A stretch of DNA of 64,000 nt from Prunus persica (GCF_000346465.2 NC_034014.1:7716890-7780889), one strand, 5' to 3'; counted from the first letter of the stretch, positions 35,091 to 47,803 are shown. Notes: generated by a model from the letters alone, not told the origin. Translations and numbers: made by a program.

Positions 35091-35851
35091 ACCTTTAACT
35101 CTAGTGTTGTAGACGAAAATCAAGAACACATGTGGTTTATGATTCACTCTAATTCTTATTAGTTATCTATTTCATCTCTTGATTTAGATTCAAATATTAA
35201 ATTTTTTCAGAAACAAAAGAAAATTTACTGACCCAAATTCGGAGCCATCAAGCCATCCGTTCACACTTTAACGTGATTGAATTTCAAGGACCCATAACCA
35301 AGTCACTTTCATGTTGTTCTTTGCCTTTGTAATCAATTTTCTGTTTATAAATGTTAGATTTGAATGATTCTTGAACTCAGTTTGGGAAAACTTCACTTTT
35401 TTATAAACAAATTTTGGGTTTTTTTTGTTTTTTTTTTGTTTTTTTTTTGTTTTGCAATTCATGAACCCAGACTTGGATTTCTGCAACTATATTGTATTTT
35501 CATGAAAGATTCATGTTTTCCTATTCACTAGGCGTGAAGGAGAAATATGTCTGGTGTCAGAGACAACAATCTTAGATGCAAATGAGTTTTTTGATCATGT
35601 TTTTCATCTCTGTTATTAAACTCTTCTTCTTTTTTTAAATAGTTTTAATAACCAAAATAGTATTTTACTGTAGTACAAGTAAAATAAAATATGACATATT
35701 GATATTTAAACTAGTTTTTTTTCTCAACCCTTAGATTAGATCCATGGTTAGGTAACCACAACTTTCTTGGACCATATCGTCTAGGAGAACATGACTGGAT
35801 TCTTGAAACCAGAAACAGTACTTTAATTATATTAACACACCCACCCCCTTA
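35091..35851. other. AT-rich spacer
   Basis: Homopolymer T runs near 35418-35452; no gene seen. The copia element's 5' end is lost somewhere here. Confidence 0.35.
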
Positions 35852-36281
35852 GAGCACTTTCACCCATTTTCCATGGCAAACGAAAAGGGTAAGGACAAGT
35901 GAGGGCGGTTATTGTTCACTTGAATAGTATCTGCCCTAGTAAAAAAAAATTTGTCCTTTTTACCTATTGCCATAGCAACTCAAAAGCAATTACTATTCAT
36001 ATGGGATTAATTTTATTTATATATATGAAATTAATAAATAAAAATTTGCTAAGTATGTAGTATATATACTAAAATTTGAATTTTTTGTTGGTAATTTTTC
36101 AGAATTTGTTTCGATTTTTTGCTGATGTCATCACTCTCAGACAGTAGCTCGGTCCATCTTGTCTTGGGCCTTGCACGGGCTTATGGACCCAGCTCTTGAG
36201 CGGGCTGGATGTCACCGCAGGAGCTGATTTTGGGAGTCCCTGTACCTTTTGCCTGGGCTGAGCTATCCGCTGGAACTGCTC
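35852..36281. mobile_element. PIF/Harbinger-like MITE (family A), 430 bp
   Basis: Left terminus GAGCACTTTCACCCATTTTC; right terminus reverse-complemented GAGCAGTTCCAGCGGATAGC. TTA duplication at 35849-35851 and 36282-36284. Same family as 8662-9066 but inverted: the CACCCATTTTCCATGGCAAA end here equals the right end there. It ends about 200 bp before the splice donor of the leader exon of the L18-type gene. Confidence 0.75.
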
Positions 36282-36284
36282 TTA

Positions 36285-37363
36285 CGCCTATCCATTTATC
36301 ACGCATCCCACCTCTTCGAATCCATTCGTCCAAAAAGTCCTCTCCGAACCCAATATCTTCCAAGAGACCAAGAATCAAACGGGGGCTCATCAGCCATAGC
36401 ACTCTCCCTCATGTGCCCTCGATTGCTCGTGTGATGTCGGCGGTCAGATAGTGTTCTGTAGCAGCGACGTCGTCTATCAGGTACTGTTCTCTCCTCCGGA
36501 ACTGAGTCGTTAAATCTTTCGTTCCAGATCGAAATTCGTAGGGGGGTGAGCGATTTACTGTTTGAGTTGAAGTTAGAATCTGTAGTGTAGAGCCTTCTTT
36601 CTAGAGTTTGGAGGTTTGATAGCAAGAGATAATGTCTAGCTGCTTGAAAATTTTTTCGTATTATTGTTGTTACGCCTTTCTAGTGAAGCCATTTGATGGA
36701 TGAATCCCTCTGAGAGTATTGATATAGTTGCTTTGCCCTGTCTACAATCATCGACCCTGCTACAAAGATAGTCTTACAACCACTGAGCACTAACAATCAG
36801 TATCCTTGTAAAGCTCTTGAGGTTGGGAGCAACTTAGCATGCTTAATTGTTTGAGGGTTGCAGTAATGATTGTTTTCTTGTGGGAGTGAGAGTCAAAAAT
36901 TAAGTGGGACTCAAACTGATTGCTACCAATTTTCTATTGAGATGCATCTGAACTGATAATTCTGGGAACGTGGATTTATTTGCTCCTATGTATTGTGGCA
37001 AACAGGCCTACAACAATGAACTGTTTAGCCATAAGTCTTTGAAAGATTTTGTAACGGTTGAGTTAAGGGTGTAGAAGCAATAAGTCTTTGGTTGTACATG
37101 TTTGACGAAAAGTGGGTTCAAGTTGCTACCAGTTTGATGCAAGTGTATTGTCACTGTGCTGTTAGCAGCTTAAATGAATATTGGTTAGAACATGCCGAAG
37201 GGGGATATTTAGGATTATATCTCCACACCCTTCTGGGAGAGTTGAATACCACAGCGTTAGTATTTTCTTTTGGTACATAAATGTTTGTACTTCATTTCTT
37301 CCTCATAATATAGTTTCATATCCAACTGGCTTTTATTAATGTATCTTATCAATAAAACATCAG
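36285..37363 (+). other. Leader exon and 5' UTR intron of the L18-type gene
   Basis: A non-coding exon is inferred to end at 36480 (CTATCAG|GTACTG). The acceptor CATCAG|GACTGCC at 37363/37364 lies 12 bp before the ATG. The intervening 883 bp has no coding sequence of its own. The exon start is unknown but must lie near or inside the MITE edge. Confidence 0.55.
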
Positions 37364-37375
37364 GACTGCCTAGGA

Positions 37376-37759
37376 ATGACGGTTGTGAAGCGGTATGTAC
37401 TGCGTCTGTTCATATCCTTGAAGTACATTACAGCAAACGTGGTGGACAGAAACAATGGCCGGATTGTTACATCAGCATCTACAGTTGAACATTCAATCAA
37501 GGGCTCGCTTGAGTGTGGTCGGTCTTGCAATGCAAAGGCAGCGTCAGTTGTTGGAGAGGTGTTGGCTAAGAGACTCAAGGTGGATGGTCTTGACCAGGGG
37601 CAGGGACGAGGGATTCACGTTAATGTAAATAATGAACTTGAGAAGAAGGGTTTTAAGAACCGCACCAAGATTTGGGCCATTGTCAATGCTCTTAAGAACA
37701 ATGGAGTCAAACTCGTTCTTGATGATAACGATGAAAATACATCTCGACCAAGTTACTAA
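37376..37759 (+). CDS. Ribosomal protein L18/L5e-family protein, small
   Basis: 127-residue protein of the uL18 (L18p/L5e) fold, whose members bind 5S rRNA in the large subunit. Plants have several short nuclear-encoded L18-like proteins, mostly assigned to organelles. Visible features: RLFISLKYITANVVDRNNG (residues ~9-27), the SASTVEHSIKGSLECGRSCN segment and NAKAASVVGEVLAKRLK helix, then FKNRTKIWAIVNALKNNGVK. The RGGYKYHGRVKALADAAR-like segment of bacterial L18 is replaced by GIHVNVNNELEKKGFKNRT, so it is an L18-like variant. Single coding exon, ATG 12 bp after a splice acceptor. No clear cleavable transit peptide is seen. Organelle assignment is inferred. Confidence 0.82.
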   Translation: MTVVKRYVLRLFISLKYITANVVDRNNGRIVTSASTVEHSIKGSLECGRSCNAKAASVVGEVLAKRLKVDGLDQGQGRGIHVNVNNELEKKGFKNRTKIWAIVNALKNNGVKLVLDDNDENTSRPSY

Positions 37760-38220
37760 TAAGAAATCTCTTGTTTGCACTCCTTGTGTCTAAATGCTGA
37801 ACTATACATTTCTTATGACAGAGTAAGGAGGAGGCAATGAGCTCCTTTTATTGCTCACACCAGCAAATTATACTGCATTGCATTCGTGCAAAACCAGAAC
37901 CACTTGGAAATTGTCTGTACATAGCCATAGAAACAGCTCATAAACTCTGTGTCATTTTAATGTTTGCTTCCTCTCATCTTTTTTACAGAAAATTATTAAA
38001 ACCAGTTTGTTCTTTCCAACTTCTTCCCACTTCCGTTTAGCTGTTGAACAAGTGAGGGTGCTGAATATAGAGAAAATGTTCTTATAGCTGGATTGAATTG
38101 GCCACTATAATCGAAAACATGGAACGGTTTAATTTTGCTCGGGTTTCCAAATGCTTCTAATGCAAGTCTTATAATGGCATTCTCTAGCTTGGGGGCTGCT
38201 ACCAAGAAACTGTAAGGATA
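37760..38220 (+). other. 3' UTR and flank of L18-type gene
   Basis: AT-rich sequence without further coding signal. Confidence 0.4.
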
Positions 38221-38235
38221 GATAACTCGCCCAAG

Positions 38236-38348
38236 GCAATGGGCTTATAGATGAAGTGGTTAACATTATTTATCTTTGCATCCGAGTCCTAGGTTCGATT
38301 ACCCTCCTCCTCAATATGGCTTCTATTTTTTTATTTTTTTATTAAAAT
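38236..38348 (+). mobile_element. tRNA-derived SINE, about 113 bp
   Basis: Flanked by a 15-bp direct repeat, GATAACTCGCCCAAG (38221-38235) and GATAACTCGCCTAAG (38349-38363), one mismatch. Inside are an A-box-like TATAGATGAAGTGG (about 38246) and a B box AGGTTCGATTA (about 38291), spaced as in a tRNA promoter, then a T-rich tail. Target duplications of this size plus an internal Pol III promoter define a SINE. Confidence 0.75.
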
Positions 38349-38363
38349 GATAACTCGCCTAAG

Positions 38364-41300
38364 AAGAGCTACCTTGCCCCTTGGGACCATTATCCCATTA
38401 TGGAGAGACCTTTTATTCTTGTCAACGCAATTGGTTCAAGTATTCAAAGTCTATACCAAAAACATTATTCGTAGTCGGGTTGAACTTGGGCTAGAAGTTT
38501 GAGGTGATATTGGCAACTACCCTTTACCAACAAATCCCTGGGGATCTTCGTATGACAAGTGACAAGGGGTCTCTTTCTTGTGTGGTGGATGATCATTCTG
38601 TTAAATAAGGAGAAATTGCAAATATAATTACATATGAGCCATATATGCTTCACCTGAAAATTTAATATTATCCATTGCCATGAAATTCCCTTATTTCTTT
38701 AGTCAATTTTTTATTTTTTGTGGGGTTCTTGGGGAGGACTTTTACCAACTTTAAAAAGCTTAACTGTCGGTATGTTGATGAAAATCAATTTGATTTTACC
38801 TTCGTATCTAGAGGACAAGATATCTTCTGTCAAATGGTCACATTTAGGTTCAGCAATTAAGAAAAACCAAAACTAGCAGTACCATCAAAATGCATTAGGT
38901 GTTTGGAAATTGATAATGAAGGAAGTTTGCTTTTATCTGAACAGAAACACTTTTTTGTTTTTTCTTATTCCGTTTTTTCGATAATTGGTAACGTCGTTTT
39001 ACTAGACATCAATATGATCATACATTTAAATACAAACCCACCTAATTCAATTTGATAGTCTAATGAAGGGTCCTTTTTTTCTAACCATGCAATTATATGG
39101 AAAGGAAAAAAGTGTAAGAGAACTTTGAAATTTGGCTACAAAAGAAAAGACTCCTTTCTCATGTCATGGTTTTACTTTTCTAAAGCATTCAATTGCACAA
39201 CCGCTATCTACAAAGAGAGCTAGTATATTCATTAAGCCTACTTTCTGTCCCTCAAATGATGTGATCAAGTGTGAAGATTAAAGAAAATTGAGCCATCTTT
39301 TTTTGTCTTTGAACTCTTAAGAGAGATTAGCATCTCATCTAATGATGACTACCCTTTGGGTCTTGCTCAATAATTTTAATTTGAGGATAAAAATATCAAT
39401 ATGGCAAAAGGGATAAGCTTCTTTTCCTTGACAACTTTCTGTATTTTTACCCTTGAGACTTTGCTCTTTTGAAATGGGTTCCATCATAAAGAAAGACTTT
39501 ATTTTCTTGACCTAATTGCCTCAAAAACCAAGGCCATATTAACTTGGAACTTTCCTGCTAACTAAAATCTAGAGATCAAATCAAATTTATTTTTGCTTTA
39601 AAAAAAAAATTATTTAAGCCAAAATCAAGAGGTCGAGGCTAGGAAAGTTTTGATGCCCATGAAATAATTAAGGTTTGCATGCATATGGCTAACTTTTAGA
39701 GAGTTTAAACTCTAGAACACCCTCATTATGTCCTTGCTCAATGTTTTTGGACACACCAAGGAGCTTGTTCTTTGGCCTCAAGCCTTCATCATGAGCAACG
39801 TATGCATGATTCCATTGGTAAACTGAATTTTAATCATGAATGGCTTTTCCAATATTGCTGAAAACAATTGACAAAACAATTGATTCAACCAATGAAAACG
39901 ATATGAACCTGCTTTTTAGATATTTTCTGCAACTATTTGCACCACACAATTCAGATCATATGTCTTCTTGCGTTGCATAGATGTGATAGGAGAAAGTATT
40001 TAGTATTTACACCATGTATATATCATGATGATTTGGTGAGTCACATTCACTGAATTTTACCAATTACTGACCGAATTAGTACCCATTTGAACTTTACCAA
40101 AACAAAATATTAAATTTTTGATCGATTTAGCAAAGACTTAACTATACAAAGTGATTGTCGCTTTTCTGAAAAGGAAAATTTCTATGAGTATCATACTCCA
40201 ATGTAACATATATCATCTTTTGACCAATATATATAACGGATTCTATTCTTTTTTTCTCCGAGAGTATAGAATGATAAGTTGAATACCTGTAATATGGTAG
40301 AAAACACTACTCTATAGAGATAGCGAAAAACATATTCAATAACTGTGTAGCTGTAAGCCTTACTAAAAAAGAAGCCTATATGTCTAATATTTGTAGAAGT
40401 AGAAAGAGCACTTGCCTTTTCTAATAAGGCAATGGGAGAATACCCCATGAAAAAGACTTATCTATCACAAATCACTCTCCACCTTTAACCCTTTTGACAC
40501 ACCCTACCAATACTCACATGGGCTTGAGCTCATGCAATCATCACATCCTATGAAAGAAGATTCCAAGAAAACCCTTTGATCACATGCATTTGCAATTGGT
40601 ATTTTGAATAATACCCATTTCTTAAATTGTGAATTAAATTAATACTCATATACATATATATATTAGAAGAAATTATTTTCTCAATGAGGTTGACTTGTGC
40701 TTGTGAGGTAGTTGAGTTGGTAGAATATTCATATTCTCTTCTTGTATTTATTTCCCTCAATTCTTTTGGTTTACTGACCGACATATATGTCAGATTGATA
40801 CAGAAATTTTGAAATTTTGATGCAAAACCAAAAAAAAGAGAGCATAATTTGGGTTGAAAATTTAGAGAAAAAACGTTTTGTGTTCTTTTCCTTTGTCCTC
40901 TTTTTGCCCACGTAAGCTTTAGGGAAAGTTCATATCTCTTTCTCAGAGGCGGACAAAATTGAGGGCATGGTTATCATCATCACCATCATCATGGGATGGT
41001 ATGTTGCATCATAATGTAAAGATGATCATGCACGATGGGTTGATGGTAACATGCATAACATAACACGCACATGATATGATGAATGTTCCGCTCATCCTTA
41101 TCAAAAATTTTACAGGGTCATGTTAATGCAAGCTCGTGTGTGCTTTCTACACTTGCAACTTGCATGAGTGGTACGCTAATTAATGCTCTCCTTTTTAGTA
41201 GAAAATATTCAGAAAATAATAATAATGTCATCCTTTTGGTTAGTGTATTACTTTAATTACCAAAGAAAAAAGTTATGCATTAAACAAAGAGAAATTCCTT

Positions 41301-41483
41301 TGTTTATGAAAAACCAAAATTAATTGTATTCACCAGAGTCTACAACCTTTTGAACCCGATTAATTATAATTCTCCTGACTACTGATCCACATAAATTCCC
41401 TCAACTTGAAAATAGTTTAATTAAGAAGAAATAGTGAAACCTATATTTGGAGAAATATTTTTATTTTTATTTAATAATATTAT
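38364..41483. other. Gene-poor AT-rich interval
   Basis: About 3.1 kb with no supported gene, RNA gene or element boundary. Short frames here have no recognisable features. Confidence 0.4.
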
Positions 41484-41496
41484 TTGTATCACATTT

Positions 41497-42516
41497 TTTT
41501 TTAAAAAAAGATTGTATTTCATTCAACCGAAATGAACATTACATGGTAAGAACTAGTATGTTAACGGCGGTCTCGTTAAAACCTTCTTAGAGAAAACAAA
41601 ACCCCGGGGTAGGAAAGAGTACCACCCATACTATTGAATAAATAAAAAAGTCAAACAACTTATACGAAACAGACAAATCTAAAATCCAACCACAAAACCC
41701 TTAAAACAACATCTCATCACTACGTAGGTACTATCAAAGAAGTCCTCCTATGATATAGAGAAAGCATTATAGTTCTTTGTACAGACTCAAAAACGTATTA
41801 TGGGTATCAGAATAGATCCAGCCAATCACCCAACCACAAAACCATTGAAACACATTCCATCACTACGAAGTCATAGTTCTTCGTACAAAGTCAAAAATGC
41901 ATTATAAGCATCATAACAATCCAGCAAAACACCAACCGCCACCTCCAATTTTCTTGATCTGAAACCCCAGTTGACAAGCAAGGGAGACCAAGATTGACCT
42001 TTTAGCCTGAAGAAAGATCTTCATAGTAGGAACGTTCATCGATTGCCAAGCCCACGAACGTTTCATAGGAGAATTAATAGGGAGACCTTGGAGACCCCTC
42101 GAGGCTGGTCTCCTTCGCCTTATCAACAAAATCCTCGATACAAAAACTACGCTTACCAGAAAAAGCCATGCCACTAACCATCAGATACCTAACACCAGTT
42201 TTCGCATGCTTTTGATTCTCGCTTGGTGCCGTGTACTTGTCATTTCCTTGAGCAAAAAAGGTTGTGGTCACCTCCATAGCGTTAAGATGGAGACCCATCA
42301 CGAACGACTGCATCCTTAGGAACCCAGAAAGGAAGTTGGTGCATCTACCCCGCGGAGACCAAAAGAGCAAAAAAAGATCGTACACAATACATCAAGAAGA
42401 ACCCAGAGAGACAATTAGAGAAGACTGAAAGAGACGGAGCAGAAAATGAATAAAGAAAATTGAAGAAACCCTAATCCTAACCTTCAAGGCTCTCTTCGCA
42501 TGAATGAGAGAGCGAC
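41497..42516 (-). mobile_element. Non-LTR retroposon (LINE-like), about 1.0 kb
   Basis: Bracketed by a perfect 13-bp duplication TTGTATCACATTT (41484-41496 and 42517-42529). On the minus strand it ends in an A-rich tail next to the left duplication, the signature of target-primed reverse transcription. Minus-strand open stretches at 42074-42385 and 41911-42174 overlap in different frames and could be the remains of one reading frame (MEVTTTFFAQGNDKYTAP, then SWAWQSMNVPTMKIF). I do not recognise the protein. A partial internal repeat (ACCACAAAACC near 41690 and 41835) is present. It could be a 5'-truncated LINE or a retroposed transcript. Confidence 0.7.
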
Positions 42517-42529
42517 TTGTATCACATTT

Positions 42530-43157
42530 ATTGATTATGTTGCTAGCTACTTCTATAATAAAGATGGATCTCACCAATCTACGTAGGTTCCACCTATATT
42601 AGAAATATAGTTAACAATGTAGTAGTAAATATGATACAAATAGAAGCACCTACCCTTTTTTTATTATTAGCAATGTTAAATGTTGGCTATTTGAGAATTC
42701 AACATTCTACTTCTTTTCGGTAGAGGCGGTGCAATTCCATAAGAAAAGGTTAAAGCTTCATTCTTTTTTCTCCACCATTTGTTAGTTTTTTGTTTTTGTT
42801 TTTTTTTTTTTTGAGTAAACAACCTTTGTTAACTCTAGAAGAGAAAGAAAGAAATGAAAAATGAAAAAGGAAAAAGGAAAAAGCAAGGCTTGCTTTAGTT
42901 ATTTATTTATTTTATTTTGGGGGCAAAAAGAAGGGCTGCTTTGTTGGGTAAGTTTGGTTTTGCGGGCAGAGTGCGTCCGTTGTGATGTGTAGTGTTCCCC
43001 ACAGGGTTTAAGGGTACACCACCTACTAGCGACATACATACCTTCCAGGAAAAATACTTCTTGCTTTTTTATTAGAAAAAAATATTCTTCTTTTTTTGAT
43101 ATATACACAAAATTAATTTATTAAAAATATAGAAAATATTTGTACCCATTTGTCATA
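42530..43157. other. Spacer
   Basis: Contains an A/T homopolymer stretch and a GAAA-rich stretch near 42790-42890. No gene seen. Confidence 0.35.
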
Positions 43158-43739
43158 GAGGAATGTTAGCAACCTTCTCTCTAACCTTCTTTTTTGGACC
43201 TTCTCTCTTCTCTTTATGACAAGTGTCATTTTCCTTACACTTAAAACAATGCCATTAATGCATCACATAATTTAGTTTTTGTTTTCCAAGTTTACCCTTT
43301 TAAAATGTATTGGCTTTTATATTTCCTTCAATTTATTCAAATTTTGTTATAACTTCTTTAGCACATTGTTAAAAAATAAATAATAATAAATAAATAAAGT
43401 CATATTTAAAAACAATAAAAATAAAGTTTGTTTCATAACATTGTTATCATCTTTATTTTGTTTTTAACAAAATACTCGTTCTCTTTGAAAAAATTAAAAA
43501 TTAAAAAAAAAAACTTCAGTTTTTATTTTCTTATTTAATTTTTAACAATGTGGTAAGAAAGTTATAAAAAAAAAATTAGTTTGTTTTTAAAAAAAATATA
43601 TATTTAATAAGGGTAAATTTAGAAAACAAAAATTAATTTGTGTGATGCATTAATGACATTGTTTTTAATGTAAGAAAAGTAACATTTATCATGAAAAAAA
43701 GGAAGAAGTTCAGAGAAAAAGTTACTAACACTTCCTTTT
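43158..43739. mobile_element. AT-rich fold-back MITE, about 0.58 kb
   Basis: Arms of about 170 bp pair throughout: left GGAATGTTAGCAACCTTCTC and right reversed GGAAGTGTTAGTAACTTTTTC; left ACAATGCCATTAATGCATCA and right reversed ACAATGTCATTAATGCATCA; then TTTTTGTTTTC in both. The loop is A/T homopolymer-rich. The target duplication could not be fixed. Confidence 0.65.
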
Positions 43740-46099
43740 TTCATATTGCCAATACAGAGGAAGGAGGGAAGTGTTTTCGTTCTCGGAAATGGTGTGTGGC
43801 CATTTGGCTCATGGCTTGTGGCTGGTCCTATATGGCAGTACTATGTAGGACATAGGTCAGCCCTTAGGTAGCTAGTCCTTATTTGACACGGCAGTAAGTG
43901 AGGAAATGAATGTGCGCTCAAAACTCCTGCCTGCCAGCTCACTAGACAAAGGACACCTAATGAGACACATAGACACACCTATTCAAAATTCAAAACTCTT
44001 AAAAGTCTCCTTTCCCATGGAATCATGGTCATGACTCTCACATATCAAATAATTTGTGGGTCCCCATCCCATGCTACGAGTCTATGACCCACCCCACAAC
44101 TCATTAGTCATTTCTAGGAATGTGAAAGAATATCACTGTTAATCGTTGATGCACGCACACGGACAAATATTTTACCGTTCATGTATTGTAGACTTCATAT
44201 ATATATATATATATATATAATTTAAAAATAAGAAATCGTCATTGACCTTATCACTACTCGTAGGAATAATTGTCCATATGAGCATTTCCAAATCTTGATT
44301 ATTGATGCACTTACGAGCCACCACATGCATTAAGGATCAAAAATGTATAATTAGCTCTATATGTACCAATTGAAGGTAATTGAGGTTTTACTCCAAAATC
44401 AATTGGTAATGAAAAGAATAGTCTAACTCCTTATAAGTCATTGCTAAGTTTCTTAAATTTTCAATATGAAACTCTTTATTTTCATATTTTTACATCAATG
44501 ATTAAAAATGCACGATAAATATTAAGTTTATAAAAATAATCGAACGAGATTAAATCTGGATCGTTGATGTGTTGTGAATCCCAAAAGAGCAAATGACCTT
44601 GACTCCTGTCATTGAAATAGTTGTGACTTGTGAGTCGCTGCTCCCAAATAATTTCCAAGTGGCCATTGGTCTGATCATGGTCATCGGTTATTGTGTGCAG
44701 TGGTCGCTCTGCAGCCCAATAGTACTACTCCTAGTCATGTACAGATTATAGACTTGATACGTGTTAAATGTGTTATGGTATGGACACAGACTCCAGACAG
44801 CTTTTCGAAATTGGAAAACATTTTATTATTATTATTATTATTATTTTTTAAATTGGACAATATTAATTGGACGGAGGGAATGTTGATTGCACAGTCGCGT
44901 CGTAGGCACCCAGAAACGTGCACGACACAGAAAGCAGGCTATCAATTCAACTATTTATTTTTACCATTCACATTCAATTTTAATTCATTAATGTCTTTTA
45001 ATTACCACTATTTAATTAACTCAATCCTGGAAACTTCATTAATGAGATTAAGACATCTTTACTACATTAATTAATATTTCAATACCTTGTCATTGTGCAT
45101 GTATTAATTATTTATTCTCATCAATTCTGGATACGTAGTTGGATTGAGTAGAGCCATCAAATTTTATTTAATATAAATTTAAATCAAGAAAAAGAATTGC
45201 ATTGAGCCATCAAATTTATTTAATACAGTGTTTCTTTTAAGAAAATAATTAGGTACACACGTGGATTTTAAAAAGCAAAATAGTGCATATCAAAGTTGTA
45301 ATCCTCACCTAAAAATGATTAATTGGTTCCGTCATCACGAGGATGTCGCATAGGACCAAATTCACTGCTATTATAATTGAAAATTGGAACCACATAATGC
45401 TTTGGAGTAGCATATTCAACAACTTTGACCTCAAATGTAATACTAGAATATTCAAGAACACAAAACCTATATAGTAGAATATGATTAAACTAATTTTGTA
45501 TTAAGATTTCGAAATTAAGAATCTTCTAGATCATTTATTTAGTGTAAGGTAAATGATTTGAGTGTGACATTAGTGATATGTCCTTGTCCAAGTGGTTGTA
45601 CATCACTAATAAGCCAAACCTCACAGCACACTTAAAACATTTTTCCCCATCTTTGGTGCCTCACTCTCACCAGATGTGGAGTGCTTAACTGTTAATCCCA
45701 CCCTGCCACTTGCATATTAAAATATTAAACCATGTTATATTTACCGTTCTTGAATTTAAACTGCACATTCAAACAAAAATCTAAAAACACGGGACGTTTA
45801 GATAACAACCGAACTTAATTATCAAAAAGCGTTTTTAACCAAAACAGCATTAATATCACTAACCAAATCACAACAACAAAACAAATAGTAGTTTCATGAC
45901 AAGAAACACAAAGGAAACCCAAAATGACCATTTTGATTTTTCTAATAGCTAGAGCCCCGGGTCAAATATGGATGAACCCGACCCCCCTGAGATTTCTCAT
46001 ATCTAAACCTGTCTATTCTCTTATTTACAGTTTTTTTTTTTCTTTTCTTCTGAGATTTTCTAAGTCAACTCTATCATCTTCTTCCTTGATTGACCATTC
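43740..46099. other. Gene-poor interval, includes HIPP 3' UTR at right end
   Basis: No supported gene. (AT)n at about 44198-44218 and (ATT)n at about 44822-44846. The last 100-200 bases are probably the HIPP 3' UTR on the minus strand. Confidence 0.4.
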
Positions 46100-47803
46100 T
46101 CACATTATGGAGCAAGCATTTGGGTTCTCATCGCTGAACATCTGAGGTGCATGAAGTGGGTTCCCTATGTAAGGAGCTTGAGGAGGCAGAGTTTGAGGAG
46201 GCAGAGCATGAGGCGGGTACCCGTATCCTGCGCCGAATCCAGGTCCATATACCATTCCATATGGAACTTGTCCGAATCCCGGTAGACCCGCTGGATACTC
46301 CATTTTGTGCCCCTCCATTTTTCCACCACCATTGCCCCCCTCTTCCTCCTTTTTCTTCTTATCTCCACCGCCGCCGCCGCCGCCGTTGTTTTCGCCTTTC
46401 TCCTTCTCCTTCTCCTTCTTTGGTGGCACAATGTCAACAGGCCTCTTGAGCTTCTCCTTCAAAGTCTCAGCCAATTCCTTCATGTCCATTGAGCCCTTCA
46501 CCGTCACCAAATCCTTCTGCCTATCAATGGTCATATCATGGAACCCTGCCACGTCACCCTTGTCAAAAAACTTGCGAACAATTCATCATGACAAAAACGA
46601 CGCCGTTAGCTAAAAACTGATTAGTGGAGGAATTGATAACCTCACCTTTGGTCTTGCTCACAGTCTTCTGAATCTTCCCGATGCATCCCTGGCAGTGCAA
46701 GCTCAGCTTGAGAACCGCCGTCGTCACCGGAGCCTACACAAACCCATGACCCGTTTAATTAATAAAATCAAATAAATAAATAAATAAAATCTGAGGCAGG
46801 TGCGTAGAACAAGACAGGCGCACGTTAAGGGAAGGGGGAGGGGGGGACCAGTGAGCAGACGACACACACCTCTTTGGGTTTTTTGTTGTCGTCGTTTGCT
46901 TTCTCAGGCTGGTTTTTCTTGGCGTCGTCTTTGTTGTCCTTTTTGGGCTGGGGAGAGATGAGGTCGACTTTCTTCTTGGTCTTGGCGGCCAGCTTGTCTT
47001 TGAGCTGTGTGGGGTCCACGTTTCCGACCACCGTCAGCTTATTCGCCTGGAACTCAGATTTCACCGACTCCACGCCTACGTTTCATTGCGTAACACACAG
47101 CTTAAAACCCAACCCAGAAATTAAACCAAACAAATAAGAAAAATGAAATGAATCTGGTTTTGGATGAGATTCAATTGAACCCATAAAGTAGAAACAGAGC
47201 ATATTCTGAATCAAATCCGTTTGGAATATTACATTTTCCATGCACCAAAAGAAAAAAAAAACAAAATTTGAGAAAAACCCAAAACCCAGAAAGAAAAATA
47301 GAGAGTGGGTTTAAATCTACAATATGTGGAAAATAGAAACCGAGATGCATAAAGTAGGATATGAACATTGCTTTGTAAAATTTGGAGGAAATTCATGAGG
47401 AAAATGAAGGGAGATCAGAATCTGTGAAGAAAATATTTGAAGGAAATCTGAGAAACAGGGGGGGTTGAAAATGATTTTACCTTGAAAATCTTTGACGCAT
47501 TTGACAATCTTAGTAGCACAGCCCTCACAGTGCATGTCAACCTTCAACACAACGGGGATGGGGCCGTCCTCCTTCTTCTTCTCACCCCCAGCGCCGCTGT
47601 TCTTCTCACCTCCATCGCCGTTCTTCTTCTCAGCCACATCGTTGTTGTTGTTCTCACCGCCACTTTTGTTCTTCTTCTGCATTAAACACAAAAAACAAAC
47701 ACAAAACCCATTAAGCAAACGCAAGAATAGAGAGAAACAAAGGGCTAAACTAAAATATAGAGAAACAGAGATGGAGGAATTGGCTCTCACTCACCTTGGC
47801 CAT
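46100..47803 (-). CDS. Heavy-metal-associated isoprenylated plant protein (HIPP), two HMA domains
   Basis: Cytosolic or membrane-tethered metallochaperone-like protein. Exons: 47803-47795 (only ATG GCC AAG), 47676-47481, 47075-46870, 46733-46646 and 46545-46100; phases agree and give 314 residues. Order: Lys/Asn/Gly-rich N-terminus; HMA domain 1 with MHCEGC (residues ~51-56); Lys-rich linker; HMA domain 2 with LHCQGC (~149-154); Lys/Glu and poly-Gly stretch; Pro/Gly/Tyr-rich region; C-terminal CSIM, a CaaX farnesylation box. Both CxxC metal sites are intact. The exon-4 acceptor is GTGGCAG|GG: the earlier AG gives a stop at once, and this one joins KTKG to the canonical strand. Known role of HIPPs: metal binding and stress responses. 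The exact subgroup is not assigned. Confidence 0.92.

Noticed and set aside
38236..38348. A functional tRNA gene
   Set aside because: A and B boxes are present, but the acceptor and anticodon stems do not pair and the segment has target duplications, so SINE is the better reading.
46147..46613. Open frames on the plus strand across the HIPP last exon
   Set aside because: Antisense shadows of Lys/Gly/Pro-rich HIPP codons.
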